From NCBI GenBank assembly GCA_029783825.1, contig JAREIK010003431.1:1820674-1884673 (forward strand): a stretch of 64,000 bases of DNA, written 5' to 3'. This DNA is from Sapria himalayana (lineage: Eukaryota; Streptophyta; Magnoliopsida; Malpighiales; Rafflesiaceae). Under the pieces are notes generated by a model that did not search any database, was not told the origin of the DNA, and saw only the letters and a list, made by a program, of their open reading frames with translations. The position numbers were made by a program, and so were the translations under genes. Below are positions 51,401 to 57,908 of this stretch, piece by piece. How positions within the stretch are numbered: position 1 is the stretch's first letter; every line of letters starts with the position of its first letter.

Positions 51401-54400
51401 TATTGATTATTCCTAAGTTCTAAGCTGGATCGTAACTCTGACATTTGATTTAACTGTAGTCTATAACTACAAATTTGTAAGGTGGCAAGTTGTTAGTACA
51501 GTAAAAATGAGTGGATTGTTGGACACTTAAAATTGAGGTGTAAATGTAATCTATGTTTATCAATTTATGTTATAATTTATAAAAATTTTAAATATTAATT
51601 TTATTTATAAGTTAGAATTATAAAAAAAATAAAAAAAATAAATAATACTTTTAATAATAATGATTTTGAACTAGATATAGATAATAATAATAATGCAATC
51701 GAAAGATCTGAGTTCAAAACTAAGTTTTCTTTTAATGGTTTTGATTCATTTATCTAAAAATCCTAAAATTAGATGAATCTTAGTAGTCTAAACTCGTTTT
51801 TATATAATTGATCAAAGAAGAATTGACATAATCTATATATTATAATAAAATATACATAAGTAGGAATACTAGTATTATTGGTCACTTTAAAAGACATGAT
51901 AATCAATGCAGTAAAAAATATAGTACATTAGATCTTAGGTAAACTTAATTGAGTAATAATATCTTTGAAGTTGGATGAATTTTAGCTTTATTAATCTCTT
52001 TCATTTGCAATAATTATTTTAAGAGGGGACATGACTATATTGATTATTATCATAACTTTTTTTATTAAATTTGTGGAGAATTTTTAGTTAGTCTTTATTA
52101 TGTAGAACTACTTTCAATATACTTATTATAAAATTATTAGGTTAATTAGTAGAGATGATTTAATAAAATATTATAAATTAGAAAAATAATTAATAACTTT
52201 AGAAAGTATAGTGGAGTAGTATTTGTGGTATCCGATATCTGAACTAGTTGTGATAATACATTATTTGTATATCTCACCACTCATTTTGTTGATTTTAAAT
52301 AAAAATTTAATAAAAAAATTTTAAGATTTTCTAAGATTCTTTATCTTTATAATGATTTGGTTATATATAAGTGTATGGTGATGATCTTTTGGAAATATAT
52401 TAATTTAAAATAAAATTTTTAATATTATATTTAATAATACTTCGAATAATAATATTGTCATTAATATATTTATTAGAATCATTAGAGATAGATCGCTAGG
52501 TAAAATTTTTCATGTTATGTATATGTGTCATGTAATTAATCTTATTATATAAGTAAAAATAAAAGTTATTTCTTTTATATTAGAAAAAATAAAAAAGTCA
52601 CTCAAATATTTTGGGATGTCTAGGCTCTAATAGATAATGAGAGTTTAACATTCTATGTTTGTTAGTTGGACTAAAAAAAATTCTAAATAGATGTGATACA
52701 CTATTAAAATTATATATACTTGATGTTCAAATCATGTGTTGTCTACCAACACGTGATCTTAAATAACATTAATAATAAGAGTGCCGAACTTATTATTAAT
52801 GATTCAGATTGTGATACATAATTTTTTTAAAGTTACGAAGATTTCTTATGATATTATAAACATGTATTAATCTTTGTATATTTTTATTAATTATATTACA
52901 CTTGGGTATATATATAATATTAGTGATATGTTTGATGGTTGTGGAGAATATTATGCATTTAGTATCATGGTTGAGATGGAAATCAAATATTTAAAATACT
53001 AATTTTTCATTTTAATTTTTTATTATTTGGTTGTTTATATTGATCCTAGGATTAAGGTTAAAGAAGTAAAAATATTTCAATATACATATTTACATGTATG
53101 AACCAAACAAAAGAATGAGAACATGATTGAATTCACGACAAATTGAATAATATGTTTACATATCTGGATATTAAGCATGATAATAACTGTAGGGAAGTTT
53201 TGAATACGAATATAGATATTGTATTCAAAGATGATGACTATTCTATTTAATTAGTAAGAGATAAACAACATGATAGTCTGTCTAATAGGAGTAAGATGAT
53301 CTTAATAATTTATCCTATCACATAATTATAATAAAAATTTAGATTTATTGAGTTGGTAAAAATATACGAATTCACTTATTCTATGTTAGCTAAGATAATA
53401 CGTGATTAACTGAATCCTCCAATATTTAAAATAATATTAGTCTACTTTTTTTGTCGCTGTAAATATTATTTTGGATGGAAAATCTAGATTGCAATCAGAT
53501 ATTATAGAAATATTTACATGCTTGAAGGAATATGAAAATTTAATATTAGACATTTTGGATAAAGTAATAAAATTATTAATAGATGATGACTCATGAGACA
53601 TCAAGGATATTGAGATGGTCACTGGTGTCAGTTTCAAAATTATACATAATGATATTGACTTGCATTTGCACTATCATATTAATACTACAAACACGGACTG
53701 ATTGTGACTATTAGAGGATTTGTATACAAAATATGATATATATTTTTTATTTTAATTTTTGTTTATATATTATATTTATAATTTTATATTCATAAGTAAT
53801 TTATTATTATTTGTTGTTAAGCTTGTTTTTAAAGTGTCATTTAGAATGTAAAATATTATTTTTAAAATGATATCTTGAGAAAGTTAAAATATTTAAAGTT
53901 TGTTATTTATGTTCATGAGTATTGTATTACATTATTCTTTTCATATGATATTTTGAGTTAAATGTAAAATATATTTTATTATTATGGATTTAATTTATTT
54001 AAATTTATAGTACAAAGTAGTTTTTTTTTTATATTTAATAATTCTAATAAAGATAAATTAAATATTTTAAAAATTTTTAATTGGACCATTTGATCGGCCA
54101 TAATTGGTATGATCCGACATGGCTCAAATGGGTTGGGTGAGCCGGACCCAGTCCGTGGCCCAGCCCGGTTCAGCATTGCTTGGCACAATATGGTCTAGAA
54201 TCGTGCCTTAGGCTAGGCTGGACTGCCCTTGGCACAATTCATGCTGTGTTGGGTCAGCATGAGCTGTGCCGGGTTAGGTATGATTCGTGTGCCTGACCCA
54301 ACAACATAGTAAATTGGTCTGGATGACTGCCCGATGGGGATCCCGTTGGGCGGTCACTTAGGCAAATATATTTTATTTTATTTTTTAATTATATCACCTC

Positions 54401-56446
54401 GTCTTGGGGAGGTCCATTTAAAAAAATGGCCACATGACCATTTTTTTTACACACCGCATGGTTGGCATGGCCGTGCCTACTGTGTTGTGCTGGGTTGGTG
54501 GACCGCGCACCGAATTGTGCCTGGTATAACATGAGATTTTATCCATGTCGTGCACAGCATGACATGTTTGACACCTCTAACTGGCATGAAAGTGTCAGAT
54601 AGTACGCTAATCAAGCTATGCCGAGCTAGCTAACCATTGATGAAGTTGTGTTTACATAGTATGACACGAGAACCTATCTTGTGCCATTTCATACACAGCA
54701 CTATGACTTGACTGAGTCTCAAATATTGACCGTGTCAACATTCCATGGTTTGTTTGGCATCTTTGTTCATAGATAATCGTTGTTATTATCTTGTAGTATG
54801 TCTTTATATTAGATCTAAAGATTGATATTTATCTCTTATTTTTTTAGAAAAAGTATTTTCAAAAAAAAAAAAACCACAATAACATATGATAGGTTTCTTC
54901 TTTGCACAATATGAGATCTATTATATTTTTTAGTTCATAATTAATTATTTTGTATTTGATTATGAATAAGTTGGATTGAGGCATATCATATGTTGGGTGT
55001 TTTCATCTATAATATAATATAATAAAAATTAAAAGCGATAAAGTTATAAATCACAATATCGTCCTCTCAAGTTAGTACGTAAAGGTTTAAAATACAAAAA
55101 TTTTGAGAAAAGATATATAATTTGAGGTATCTTCAAAATAATTATGAAGATGTCCGATGTGATGTCTAAATATAAGCTGTGAATAATTCGGATATTCAAG
55201 CTTAATAGCTAGAATTTTCACCTTATTCATACTAAGCAACATGAAATAAACAAAAAAAAAAAAAATGTCAAAATACAAATTGGGTTTTTAATGTGATACC
55301 TTGATCTGGGAAACCCTCCCAAAGCCCCACAAATCCAAAATCTTAAAATTGAGAAAAAAAATTATTTTTTTTGATGGACAAACAAAACACCATGCAGTAC
55401 CTATTGCCAAAAAGTGTACTGTGTGACCACAACGGATTGTGCCTGGAAACAAGAGAGATTCCGGTGCAAAGAATGCTGATGCGACATGAAAAGCACCACC
55501 CCACCGCCAAAATTCAGGTGCCATGACCTATTTGCAATTTTGATGCAATGGACATCGATGCCTGCCACACACTCTGGGTCTGGGTATGCAGCGATGGTGT
55601 TTAGTGGCGTGCAGTGTAGCATACGCGTCCATGTGCATTGTGCTGGTGCAGTGCACGTGCTCTCATTTTTTAGGGTTTTGCAGCCACATGTATCATAGCA
55701 TTTTGATTCTGATACAATGCACAATTCAAACCCAAACATAAGTAATAACTCAATAGGTTTAAATACGCAAAAATGTTCAAAGAAATCTCTAACAAGGAAC
55801 TTCAAACTTGCAGTAGCTCATCAGTTGGTTGCTCTCATCCAAAATATAGTAAAAACTACTTTAAAAAAAAAATGGAAAAAACGAGGTTATAAGCTACAAT
55901 AATAGGTCGGGGCAGCTAAGAAACTCAATAGCAAATATCAATGTATGATGTGAATATGTAACATTAGTTTTGGATTGGGGCAGCTCCCAGGTTGGGTGCA
56001 CCAATCCATAAAAATATCATAAGTTGGTCATCTCATTCTTGGGTAGTTTTCTGAGGGCAATTTACTTGTGGGCGATGTATTTATGAAAGCAGCTAAAATT
56101 TCAGTTTTATTAGTCGCAGAAGAGGGAAAGGCAGAACGCTGGCATCAAAAGTATGATTCATGTGTCTTGGTTGCGAGTCTAATTTTGATTCGCAAAAACG
56201 ACTATTTCGACGTAGATTGCAGTGCTACGTGAATAATGGCTGAGTTGCAGATTTTTTTTTTTTTTTTTTTTTTTTGTCGTCATGAGATTTGGCATTTGCC
56301 TCGCCATGGTTTCATTTCCACCGTACTTGCAGAAGTGGGGATCTCTGGTAGTAGCGGTGATTCTGAGTGGGCTGTTGGAGGCATACACCACCCAGCTCGA
56401 TAATGCGTTCATGCCACTCATCTTCTACAGTCTTCTTTGTTTGTGA
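21288..56446 (+). CDS. DOK1: Dolichol kinase, C-terminal 313 residues in eight exons (5' part not found)
   Basis: Dolichol kinase uses CTP to phosphorylate dolichol in the ER membrane, supplying dolichyl phosphate, the lipid carrier for N-glycosylation, O-mannosylation and GPI anchors. Exons are 21288-21499, 28811-29000, 29074-29139, 40839-40927, 41015-41129, 50125-50176, 50305-50408 and 56333-56446. They sum to 942 nt, exactly 314 codons including TGA, with compatible phases at all seven junctions and no internal stop. The family signature D-x2-A-x2-VG-x3-G-x8-KKTxEG is complete: D222, A225, V228-G229, G233, then K242-K243-T244-x-E246-G247 (numbered from the first exon here). Several hydrophobic stretches (about residues 2-21, 40-60, 90-107, 187-200, 250-275, 281-292, 304-313) fit a multipass ER protein. 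The usual plant protein is well over 500 residues, so a long N-terminal membrane region is missing; its exons lie upstream, out of the window or unrecognised. Splicing and expression are inferred. Identity is close to certain. Confidence 0.95.
21680..22880 (+). pseudogene. Copia pol relic (integrase-RT linker and RT)
   Basis: In order on the + strand: RLRIYIRRMRYT near 21796 (the LRVYTRR linker), VDYHDVLSPV at 22211-22240 (VDYxETFSPV), LDVKNKFL near 22307 (LDVKNAFL), then LVILIVYTDV near 22540 (the YVDD region) and LNYFLG near 22632. Stops and shifts interrupt all of it. 22881-24012 also looks retroelement-derived but gives no clear motif. Confidence 0.7.
24021..24524. mobile_element. hAT MITE with 8-bp target duplication
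   Basis: 504 bp, ends TATAGGTGTCAAA and (inverted) TAAAAGTGTCAAA. Flanks GATATTAT (24013-24020) and GATACTAT (24525-24532) match at 7 of 8 bases. The interior is GC-rich and non-coding. Confidence 0.85.
24840..25235 (-). mobile_element. Copia LTR, primer site and leader fragment
   Basis: Minus strand: LTR module with CCAACATATGGGCTG (about 25210-25190), TGTATCAGA primer-site core at 25090-25082, then a leader with TGCATG/GTGTGC words. The Cys-rich frames at 24848-25156 are repeat artefacts. Confidence 0.5.
26177..26300. repeat. Degenerate GATAGTGA/GTGTTGA minisatellite
   Basis: Units such as GAGTGTTGACAATGATGGTT repeat imperfectly about every 20-40 bp. Not coding. Confidence 0.55.
26330..26690. 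mobile_element. GC-rich hAT subterminal fragment
   Basis: CATGACCTGAGC/CCAAGTTATGTC words as in the other hAT ends. The right border CACCTATTTGTCGTATATA loosely resembles an inverted hAT end. No duplication was seen. Confidence 0.35.
27180..28470 (+). pseudogene. Copia pol relic (RT to RNase H)
   Basis: From left to right: KWVFVVKVGPCGKINFFEVR near 27204 (C+WVFxVK..DG), SWKAWSMRFSEAVTSFGI near 27520 (SPRAWFxRF), and FIKKTRDDTIATVEFSKID at about 28318, matching the copia C-terminal FIREKLxxGxIxTxxVSTxxQ block before the end of pol. The spacing is near that of an intact element, but many stops are present. Confidence 0.7.
28811..29000 (+). CDS. DOK1: Dolichol kinase exon B
   Basis: The acceptor is TTTTTAACAG and the donor GTATTTTT. 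The first base completes Trp71, then residues run to Gln134. It holds the very conserved blocks FSEPYKRL, FYNISKTSKIERILLRKYYH and LMAVLLFLPAVIFQ. The basic RILLRKYYH stretch between two membrane segments is typical of the family. Confidence 0.95.
29074..29139 (+). CDS. DOK1: Dolichol kinase exon C
   Basis: A 66-bp exon (22 codons, residues 135-156) between acceptor TTTTGCAG and donor GTAAGCCT. It encodes PTFLDLAFGAALAMFLLLEI followed by IR, a membrane segment conserved in plant dolichol kinases. It is separated from exon B by a 73-bp intron and followed by an 11.7 kb intron. Confidence 0.93.
29220..29905 (+). mobile_element. Copia LTR, primer site and repeat-bearing leader
   Basis: ATTATGGATGAGACCACTAA at 29278 is the LTR module seen inverted at 20821 and elsewhere. 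ATGGTTTCAGAGTTATC (29408-29424) matches the tRNA-Met primer site TGGTATCAGAG. The leader that follows holds the tandem repeat at 29640-29905. No pol remains follow directly. Confidence 0.55.
29640..29905. repeat. 21-bp tandem repeat in retroelement leader
   Basis: Units of about 21 bp built on GTGGGTGCAGTGTGGTGCAC, about twelve degenerate copies. Since 21 is a multiple of 3, both strands show open frames (Gly-Cys-Ser-Val and His-His-Thr repeats), which are artefacts. Confidence 0.8.
30170..30324 (+). repeat. LTR 3' part with TATA-like box and primer site
   Basis: CTCATTATATAAGGA at about 30229 (LTR promoter-like), then TTTAACATGGTGTTAG at about 30309-30324, a decayed primer-site match. It is the same order as at 7471-7550 and 35560-35664. 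30325-31056 shows TGCATTCTGCACA-type words, probably leader, and no gene. Confidence 0.45.
31057..31135. mobile_element. Truncated hAT MITE (left end only)
   Basis: It starts TAGAGGTGTCAACCAGGCTTC and has about 75 bp of GC-rich interior; the right end is missing. 31136-31898 is AT-rich and unclassified. Confidence 0.5.
31899..32398. mobile_element. hAT MITE with 8-bp target duplication
   Basis: 500 bp, left end TAGAGGTGTCATCTAGG, right end (inverted) TAATGGTGACAAATAGG. Flanks ACTCAGAC (31891-31898) and ACTTAGAC (32399-32406) match at 7 of 8 bases, the difference being C/T. The interior is GC-rich and non-coding. 32407-33477 is probable retroelement debris without a firm motif. Confidence 0.8.
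33486..34211. mobile_element. TIR element with perfect 8-bp target duplication
   Basis: 726 bp, flanked by ATTACAAC at 33478-33485 and 34212-34219. The left end CTATGTTGCACGGATACG and the inverted right end CTATGTTGCACGGACACGG share their first 14 bases exactly. It belongs to the same family as 13411-14297. It includes about four 21-bp units (TTTACCTACAGACGCGTCG type) at 33635-33710 and an AT-rich stretch. No transposase. Confidence 0.9.
34990..35290 (-). pseudogene. Copia integrase C-terminal relic
   Basis: The minus-strand reading VFIRYSNTQIGYKCYSLETK (about 35190-35130), followed by EILQEPVLF, matches the copia block CVFxGYSxTQKGYKCYxPxT+K. Framing stops and losses are present on both sides. 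34220-34989 is related debris on the same strand. Confidence 0.7.
35500..36010 (+). mobile_element. Copia LTR end, primer site and leader
   Basis: TTATATAAGGGTATTTGATA near 35580 is the LTR TATA block. TAGTATCAGAGGC at 35652-35664 is the best primer-site match in the window (canonical TGGTATCAGAG). A leader with degenerate ATGGTGGTAGCATGCATG repeats follows to about 36000; its frames on both strands are artefacts. 35300-35499 has no recognised motif. Confidence 0.6.
36100..37160 (-). pseudogene. Copia integrase relic
   Basis: The minus-strand reading YPKEYKYFSLNTDIILVSTD (about 36600-36530) corresponds to the KGYKCYxPxTRKxxVSxDVxFFE block. The DNA at 36850-37060 is collinear with 63800-64000, another minus copia relic. 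It is heavily decayed. Confidence 0.6.
37180..37790. repeat. Tandem duplication, about 320 bp
   Basis: 37180-37499 is repeated at 37500-37790 with an offset of 320-321 (TAGGATAxAA at 37201 and 37521; CAAGYTRCAAATTTATAAGT at 37311 and 37632). Not coding. 23560-23800 has similar words. Confidence 0.65.
37850..38190. mobile_element. GC-rich hAT subterminal fragment
   Basis: GGTTAGCATGGCTTGG and TAGATTAGCCTAG words as in the hAT blocks at 32100-32250 and 47940-48070. No clear ends. Confidence 0.4.
38340..40388 (+). pseudogene. Copia pol relic (integrase C-term, RT, RNase H end)
   Basis: In order: IGYKYYSQEIKMIIMSIDII then FFEGKFFF near 38410-38490 (integrase GYKCYxPxT..VSxDVxFFE), VYRVKVRLVLREFT near 39135 and IFFSIAKIVTFK near 39200 (RT KARLVxKGFTQ, TFSPVAK), and an RNase H end with KIDCHFI near 40275. 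GAAGGAGGA at 40379-40387 is the polypurine tract before the LTR. Many stops. Confidence 0.7.
40389..40530 (+). repeat. Copia LTR start
   Basis: It begins TGTTAAGG after the polypurine tract. AAGCACCAAACATATGAGTT is the inverse of the module in the minus LTRs at 20821, 50717 and 54970, which fixes that module as the 5' region of an LTR family. The 3' border is uncertain. Confidence 0.5.
40839..40927 (+). CDS. DOK1: Dolichol kinase exon D
   Basis: The acceptor is GTGTCCAG; the exon encodes VWRIWPLGQVIHRFMSAFTD then HRDSDLLIV and two bases of Ser186. The PLG...H.FM.AFTDHRDS.L block is a family hallmark. The 3' border reads GTCAG/GCATGA, so the downstream intron uses a GC donor; no GT donor would keep the conserved IVSHFSLL reading. 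Confidence 0.93.
40928..41014 (+). other. 87-bp GC-AG intron of dolichol kinase
   Basis: The intron begins GCATGA and ends TTTTGTAG. The exon side is CAG, as is usual for functional GC donors. The junction joins AG+C into Ser186 and continues HFSLLLGC, the conserved family sequence. A shift to the nearest GT would break this reading. Confidence 0.8.
41015..41129 (+). CDS. DOK1: Dolichol kinase exon E
   Basis: Encodes residues 186-224: HFSLLLGCALPIWMSSRCND, then RPLTPFAGILSLGIGDTM. It carries Asp222, the first residue of the CTP-dependent kinase signature. The donor is GTGATTGT at 41130. A 9 kb intron follows and splits the signature directly after DTM. Confidence 0.95.
41200..41690 (-). repeat. 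Copia LTR fragments, minus strand
   Basis: Two stretches (41338-41410 and 41596-41690) are worn LTR modules. Each abuts a minus-strand purine-rich tract: AAGGGGGGAGAGG at 41454-41442, and GGAGAAGAGAGAGAGGG near 41706-41690. Confidence 0.45.
41700..42080 (-). pseudogene. Copia RNase H C-terminal relic
   Basis: The minus-strand reading ILYTYMHQPDGE next to the polypurine tract corresponds to the copia pol end (DIYAPAxGG). TKYIIMNFFIKKI near 41885 corresponds to TKHIEIDCHFIREK. It is cut off upstream by the hAT relic. Confidence 0.55.
42100..44900 (-). pseudogene. hAT (BED zinc finger type) transposase relic
   Basis: On the minus strand, 44880-44780 reads CLKRGIRICKEHTRHQHILA, matching the BED-finger GGIxRLKEHLAGxxGNVxxC with cysteines partly lost. 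At about 43590-43450, KDIKKLSQVKKIIERTI then SDYIYN matches the plant hAT block LEDIGKLPxVKKTIxKARxITxFIYNH. 42416-42442 is an ATT microsatellite. Stops throughout. The element ends were not found. Confidence 0.6.
45000..45170 (+). repeat. LTR-like block
   Basis: GCTTATTACATAAGAATGTT then ATATGAATTTTCATAAGAGT matches the TATA block at 35570-35620. No primer site remains. Confidence 0.35.
45500..47725 (+). pseudogene. Copia pol relic (linker, RT, connection domain)
   Basis: LRYYTRRIEHT near 46482 is the integrase-RT linker. VFIIKTCLNGKIDYFK near 46850 is the start of RT. TYLIIIRLDITYKIGIINYL near 47615 corresponds to the copia block LxYLTxTRPDIxYAVxxVSQF. The frame then breaks at a GC-rich hAT piece from about 47730. 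Confidence 0.7.
47730..48190. mobile_element. GC-rich hAT MITE or fragment
   Basis: It interrupts a copia connection domain. It contains GACATGGCTCAACATGGC and AGGCTAGCCTGG words as in the other hAT MITEs. The ends are too worn to give a duplication. Confidence 0.5.
48550..48740 (-). repeat. Copia LTR fragment
   Basis: The module GGTAGTTCACATGTTGTATG then CCTTCATCCATA at 48565 is the inverse of the LTR start family. 48750-49300 has ACACATA/TGCACAC words as in the leaders of that family but no primer site. Confidence 0.45.
49770..49990. other. Unclassified GC-rich stretch
   Basis: About 220 bp of balanced composition in AT-rich surroundings (GGCCCGGAGTTCACGGGTCC, TACTGACCCGCATCCCGG and so on). 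No ORF, TIR or homology recognised, and no second copy seen in the window. It sits 130 bp before exon F. Confidence 0.4.
50125..50176 (+). CDS. DOK1: Dolichol kinase exon F
   Basis: A 52-bp exon encoding ASMVGHKYGVIRWSKTA plus one base. The acceptor is TCTCTTGCAG and the donor GTGAGTGT. It carries A225, VG228-229 and G233 of the kinase signature and all eight spacer residues before KKT. Confidence 0.94.
50305..50408 (+). CDS. DOK1: Dolichol kinase exon G
   Basis: The acceptor is CATCTCCCAG. The exon opens by completing Lys242, then KTVEGTAAGVTSVLAACLFL and a long hydrophobic run ending VVAQ (residue 276). It supplies the KKTxEG end of the nucleotide-binding signature. The donor is GTACCTCT. 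It is parted from exon F by a 128-bp intron. Confidence 0.95.
50640..50790 (-). repeat. Copia LTR fragment
   Basis: The module GATAGTTCACATGTTGGATG then ATCTCATTACAAAA at 50724 is the LTR start on the minus strand. 50800-50921 resembles the minus copia pol end at 61590-61680. Confidence 0.5.
50922..54765 (+). mobile_element. Full-size hAT relic, about 3.8 kb
   Basis: The left end TAAAGGTTTCAAGTGGGTT and the inverted right end CAAAGATGCCAAACAAACC differ almost only by transitions. Flanks CTCACAAA (50914-50921) and TTCATAGA (54766-54773) match at 5 of 8, all differences being transitions. The interior has GC-rich ends and a transposase relic on the + strand. Another hAT end, TTTGACACCTCTA at 54567-54579, shows a nested insertion near the right side. 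Confidence 0.55.
51500..53690 (+). pseudogene. hAT transposase relic
   Basis: VEMEIKYLKY near 52970 and DPRIKVKEVKIFQ near 53045 match the MKxKFxKYW..LDPRxKxK block. YSMLAKIIRD then LNPP near 53380 matches YPxLxxMARDxLxxPxST, and QSDIIEIFTCLKEYEN near 53495 matches the last block PxTVEALxCLKxW. This is the normal order for the C-terminal half, with stops between. Confidence 0.65.
54960..55035 (-). repeat. Copia LTR module
   Basis: TTGGATTGAGGCATATCATA then TGTTGGGTGTTTTCATC at 54971 is the same module as at 20821 and 25183. Confidence 0.5.
55380..56030 (-). mobile_element. Copia leader, primer site and two LTR modules
   Basis: Leader with GTGCAxTG words at 55380-55690, primer-site core GTATCAGA at 55715-55708 (minus), LTR module at 55803-55850 and a second module (TTGGATTGGGGCAGCTCCCA) at 55969. 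Frames at 55401-55805 are non-coding repeat sequence. Confidence 0.5.
56333..56446 (+). CDS. DOK1: Dolichol kinase last exon H with stop codon
   Basis: The acceptor is CGTACTTGCAG. It encodes 37 residues from KWGSLVVAVILSGLLEAYTT and QLDNAFMPLIFYSLLCL to TGA at 56444-56446. The EAYTTQLDN block and the hydrophobic FYSLLCL end are the conserved C terminus of plant dolichol kinases, so the protein end is intact. Confidence 0.95.
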   Translation, partial: KWGSLVVAVILSGLLEAYTTQLDNAFMPLIFYSLLCL

Positions 56447-56990
56447 GTTTTGTTCATCTCTCAGTCTCACCGGAGGGAAGAGGTTGCTCATGAAATGATT
56501 GAAGAATGTAAGCAATTAGAATTTGTATTTTGTAAATCATGTGTTATTGTGCAAATCATGGCCTAATTACAAATAATTTTTAAGAAATACCCTCTCCCCT
56601 GTGTTATTGTGCAAATTACTAATCACAAAGCAATGCCAGAGTTATGTTTGTCCGTGAAGTAGGCTTAGCGTCAACAGCATGCAAGTGCAAGTGCAAGTGC
56701 AAGTGCAATTAAAAAAAAACAGGAGAAATATTGATTAAACAAAAATCATTGATTTTATGATAGAAGAATGTAGGCAACTAGAATTTTTTTTTTCCACGTT
56801 ATCGCATCGGCTAGATTCTTTTTATTGGACAAAAATATTATAGATTTTACTTTTTAAAAATTAAAAAAAAGGGAATGTTGTGTAGCTACAAAAATAAAGA
56901 ACAAAGAAGTGCCCTAATCCATGGTGTAGCTGCTTGATGATTGGGAAAATGATTGAACCGCATTAACATTGATCTAACCTCTAATATAAA
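56447..56990. other. 3' flank of dolichol kinase
   Basis: It follows the stop codon. It contains GTGCAA hexamer repeats at about 56682-56708 and AT-rich DNA. No convincing poly(A) signal could be chosen. It presumably holds the 3' UTR. Confidence 0.4.
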
Positions 56991-56995
56991 AAAAA

Positions 56996-57245
56996 TTAGG
57001 GGCTCGGAGGTGCTGTTGTGCCGAACCCTTAATTTAAAAAAATTAGGGTTTCGGTGAGCCGAAACACTAATTTTAAAAAAAAAATTAGTATTTCGGCACG
57101 TCCGAAACCTTTATTAAAAAAAAATTAGGATTTTGGCGCGCCCGAACCCCTAATCTTAAAAAAAAAGTATGATTTGGCGTGCCCGAAATCCTATTTTTTA
57201 AAAAATAGGATTTCGGCGTGCCTGTAACCCTAATTTTTTAAAAAT
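56996..57245. repeat. Hairpin-like repeats, about 55-60 bp spacing
   Basis: Successive units of the form AAATTAGGRTTTCGG..GTGCC then CCGAAAYCCTAATTTT, about four copies. Each is a near-palindrome, so single strands could fold into a row of hairpins. Not coding. Confidence 0.65.
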
Positions 57246-57908
57246 TAAGTACGTAGCAACGGGCCACGGTGCCGGGCCAAGCATGGCACGAGGCCCAGTT
57301 GGCCTCAGCACGGCACGACATGATTAGAGGTGTCAAACGGGCCGGCCCGGCACGGCCCGTCCCATTTTTTTAGGGCACGAACGTGCTACCGTGTTGGACC
57401 GGGCACGGCACGGTTCCTGTACCGTGCCTTGCCCGGCCCGGCACGGTTTAAAAACATCCGGGCCCGGCATGGCCCGTAGGCACGGCAGGCAGTGCCGTGC
57501 CGGGTCGGGAATCGGGACCACGGGTCAGGATCCAATCAGACCCGACCCGTGGTATTTTTTTCGGGAGGGGCCGGGTCACGCCCACACGTGCCCGCGTGAA
57601 ACCGGCACGGGAATAACCCGTGCCGGCGTGCCGTGCCACGACACGAGCCGTGCCGGGCCAGGCATGGCACGTGCCCGGGCCCGGTTTAAAAATGTGTCGG
57701 GCCGGCCCAGGCACGGCCGAACCGTGCCGTGCCTCGTGCCGGGCCGGGCCAGCCAGGCCCGGTTGACACCTCTAGACACGATCGTGCCGTGGTCGGGCAC
57801 GACATGAGCCCGGCACGGGAAATTACCGTGCCGGGCCAGCCCAGGCATGGCCGAATTGTGCCGTGCCTCGTGTCGGGCTGGGCCGGCCTGGCCCAATTGA
57901 CACCTTTA
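57245..57908. mobile_element. Outer hAT MITE interrupted by 57325-57774
   Basis: The right end CCCAATTGACACCTTTA closes at 57908. GC-rich CACGGCACGAC words continue on both sides of the inner element. The left end is not resolved, so the start is approximate. Confidence 0.55.
57325..57774. mobile_element. hAT MITE with 8-bp target duplication, nested in another
   Basis: 450 bp, ends TAGAGGTGTCAAACGGGCC and (inverted) TAGAGGTGTCAACCGGGCC. Flanks GACATGAT (57317-57324) and GACACGAT (57775-57782) match at 7 of 8. The interior is very GC-rich CCGGGCACGGCACGG sequence; the long frames on both strands are artefacts. It is the least worn member in the window. Confidence 0.9.

Larger units (their letters stand above)
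50409..56332 (+). other. Intron of 5.9 kb, mostly one hAT relic
   Basis: The donor is GTACCTCT and the acceptor CGTACTTGCAG. It carries copia LTR fragments on the minus strand and a roughly 3.8 kb hAT relic at 50922-54765. A run of 24 T lies at 56252-56275, shortly before the acceptor. Confidence 0.85.

Noticed and set aside
55401..55805. 134-codon minus-strand ORF
   Set aside because: It spans a retroelement leader and primer site; composition and repeats explain it and no known domain is visible.
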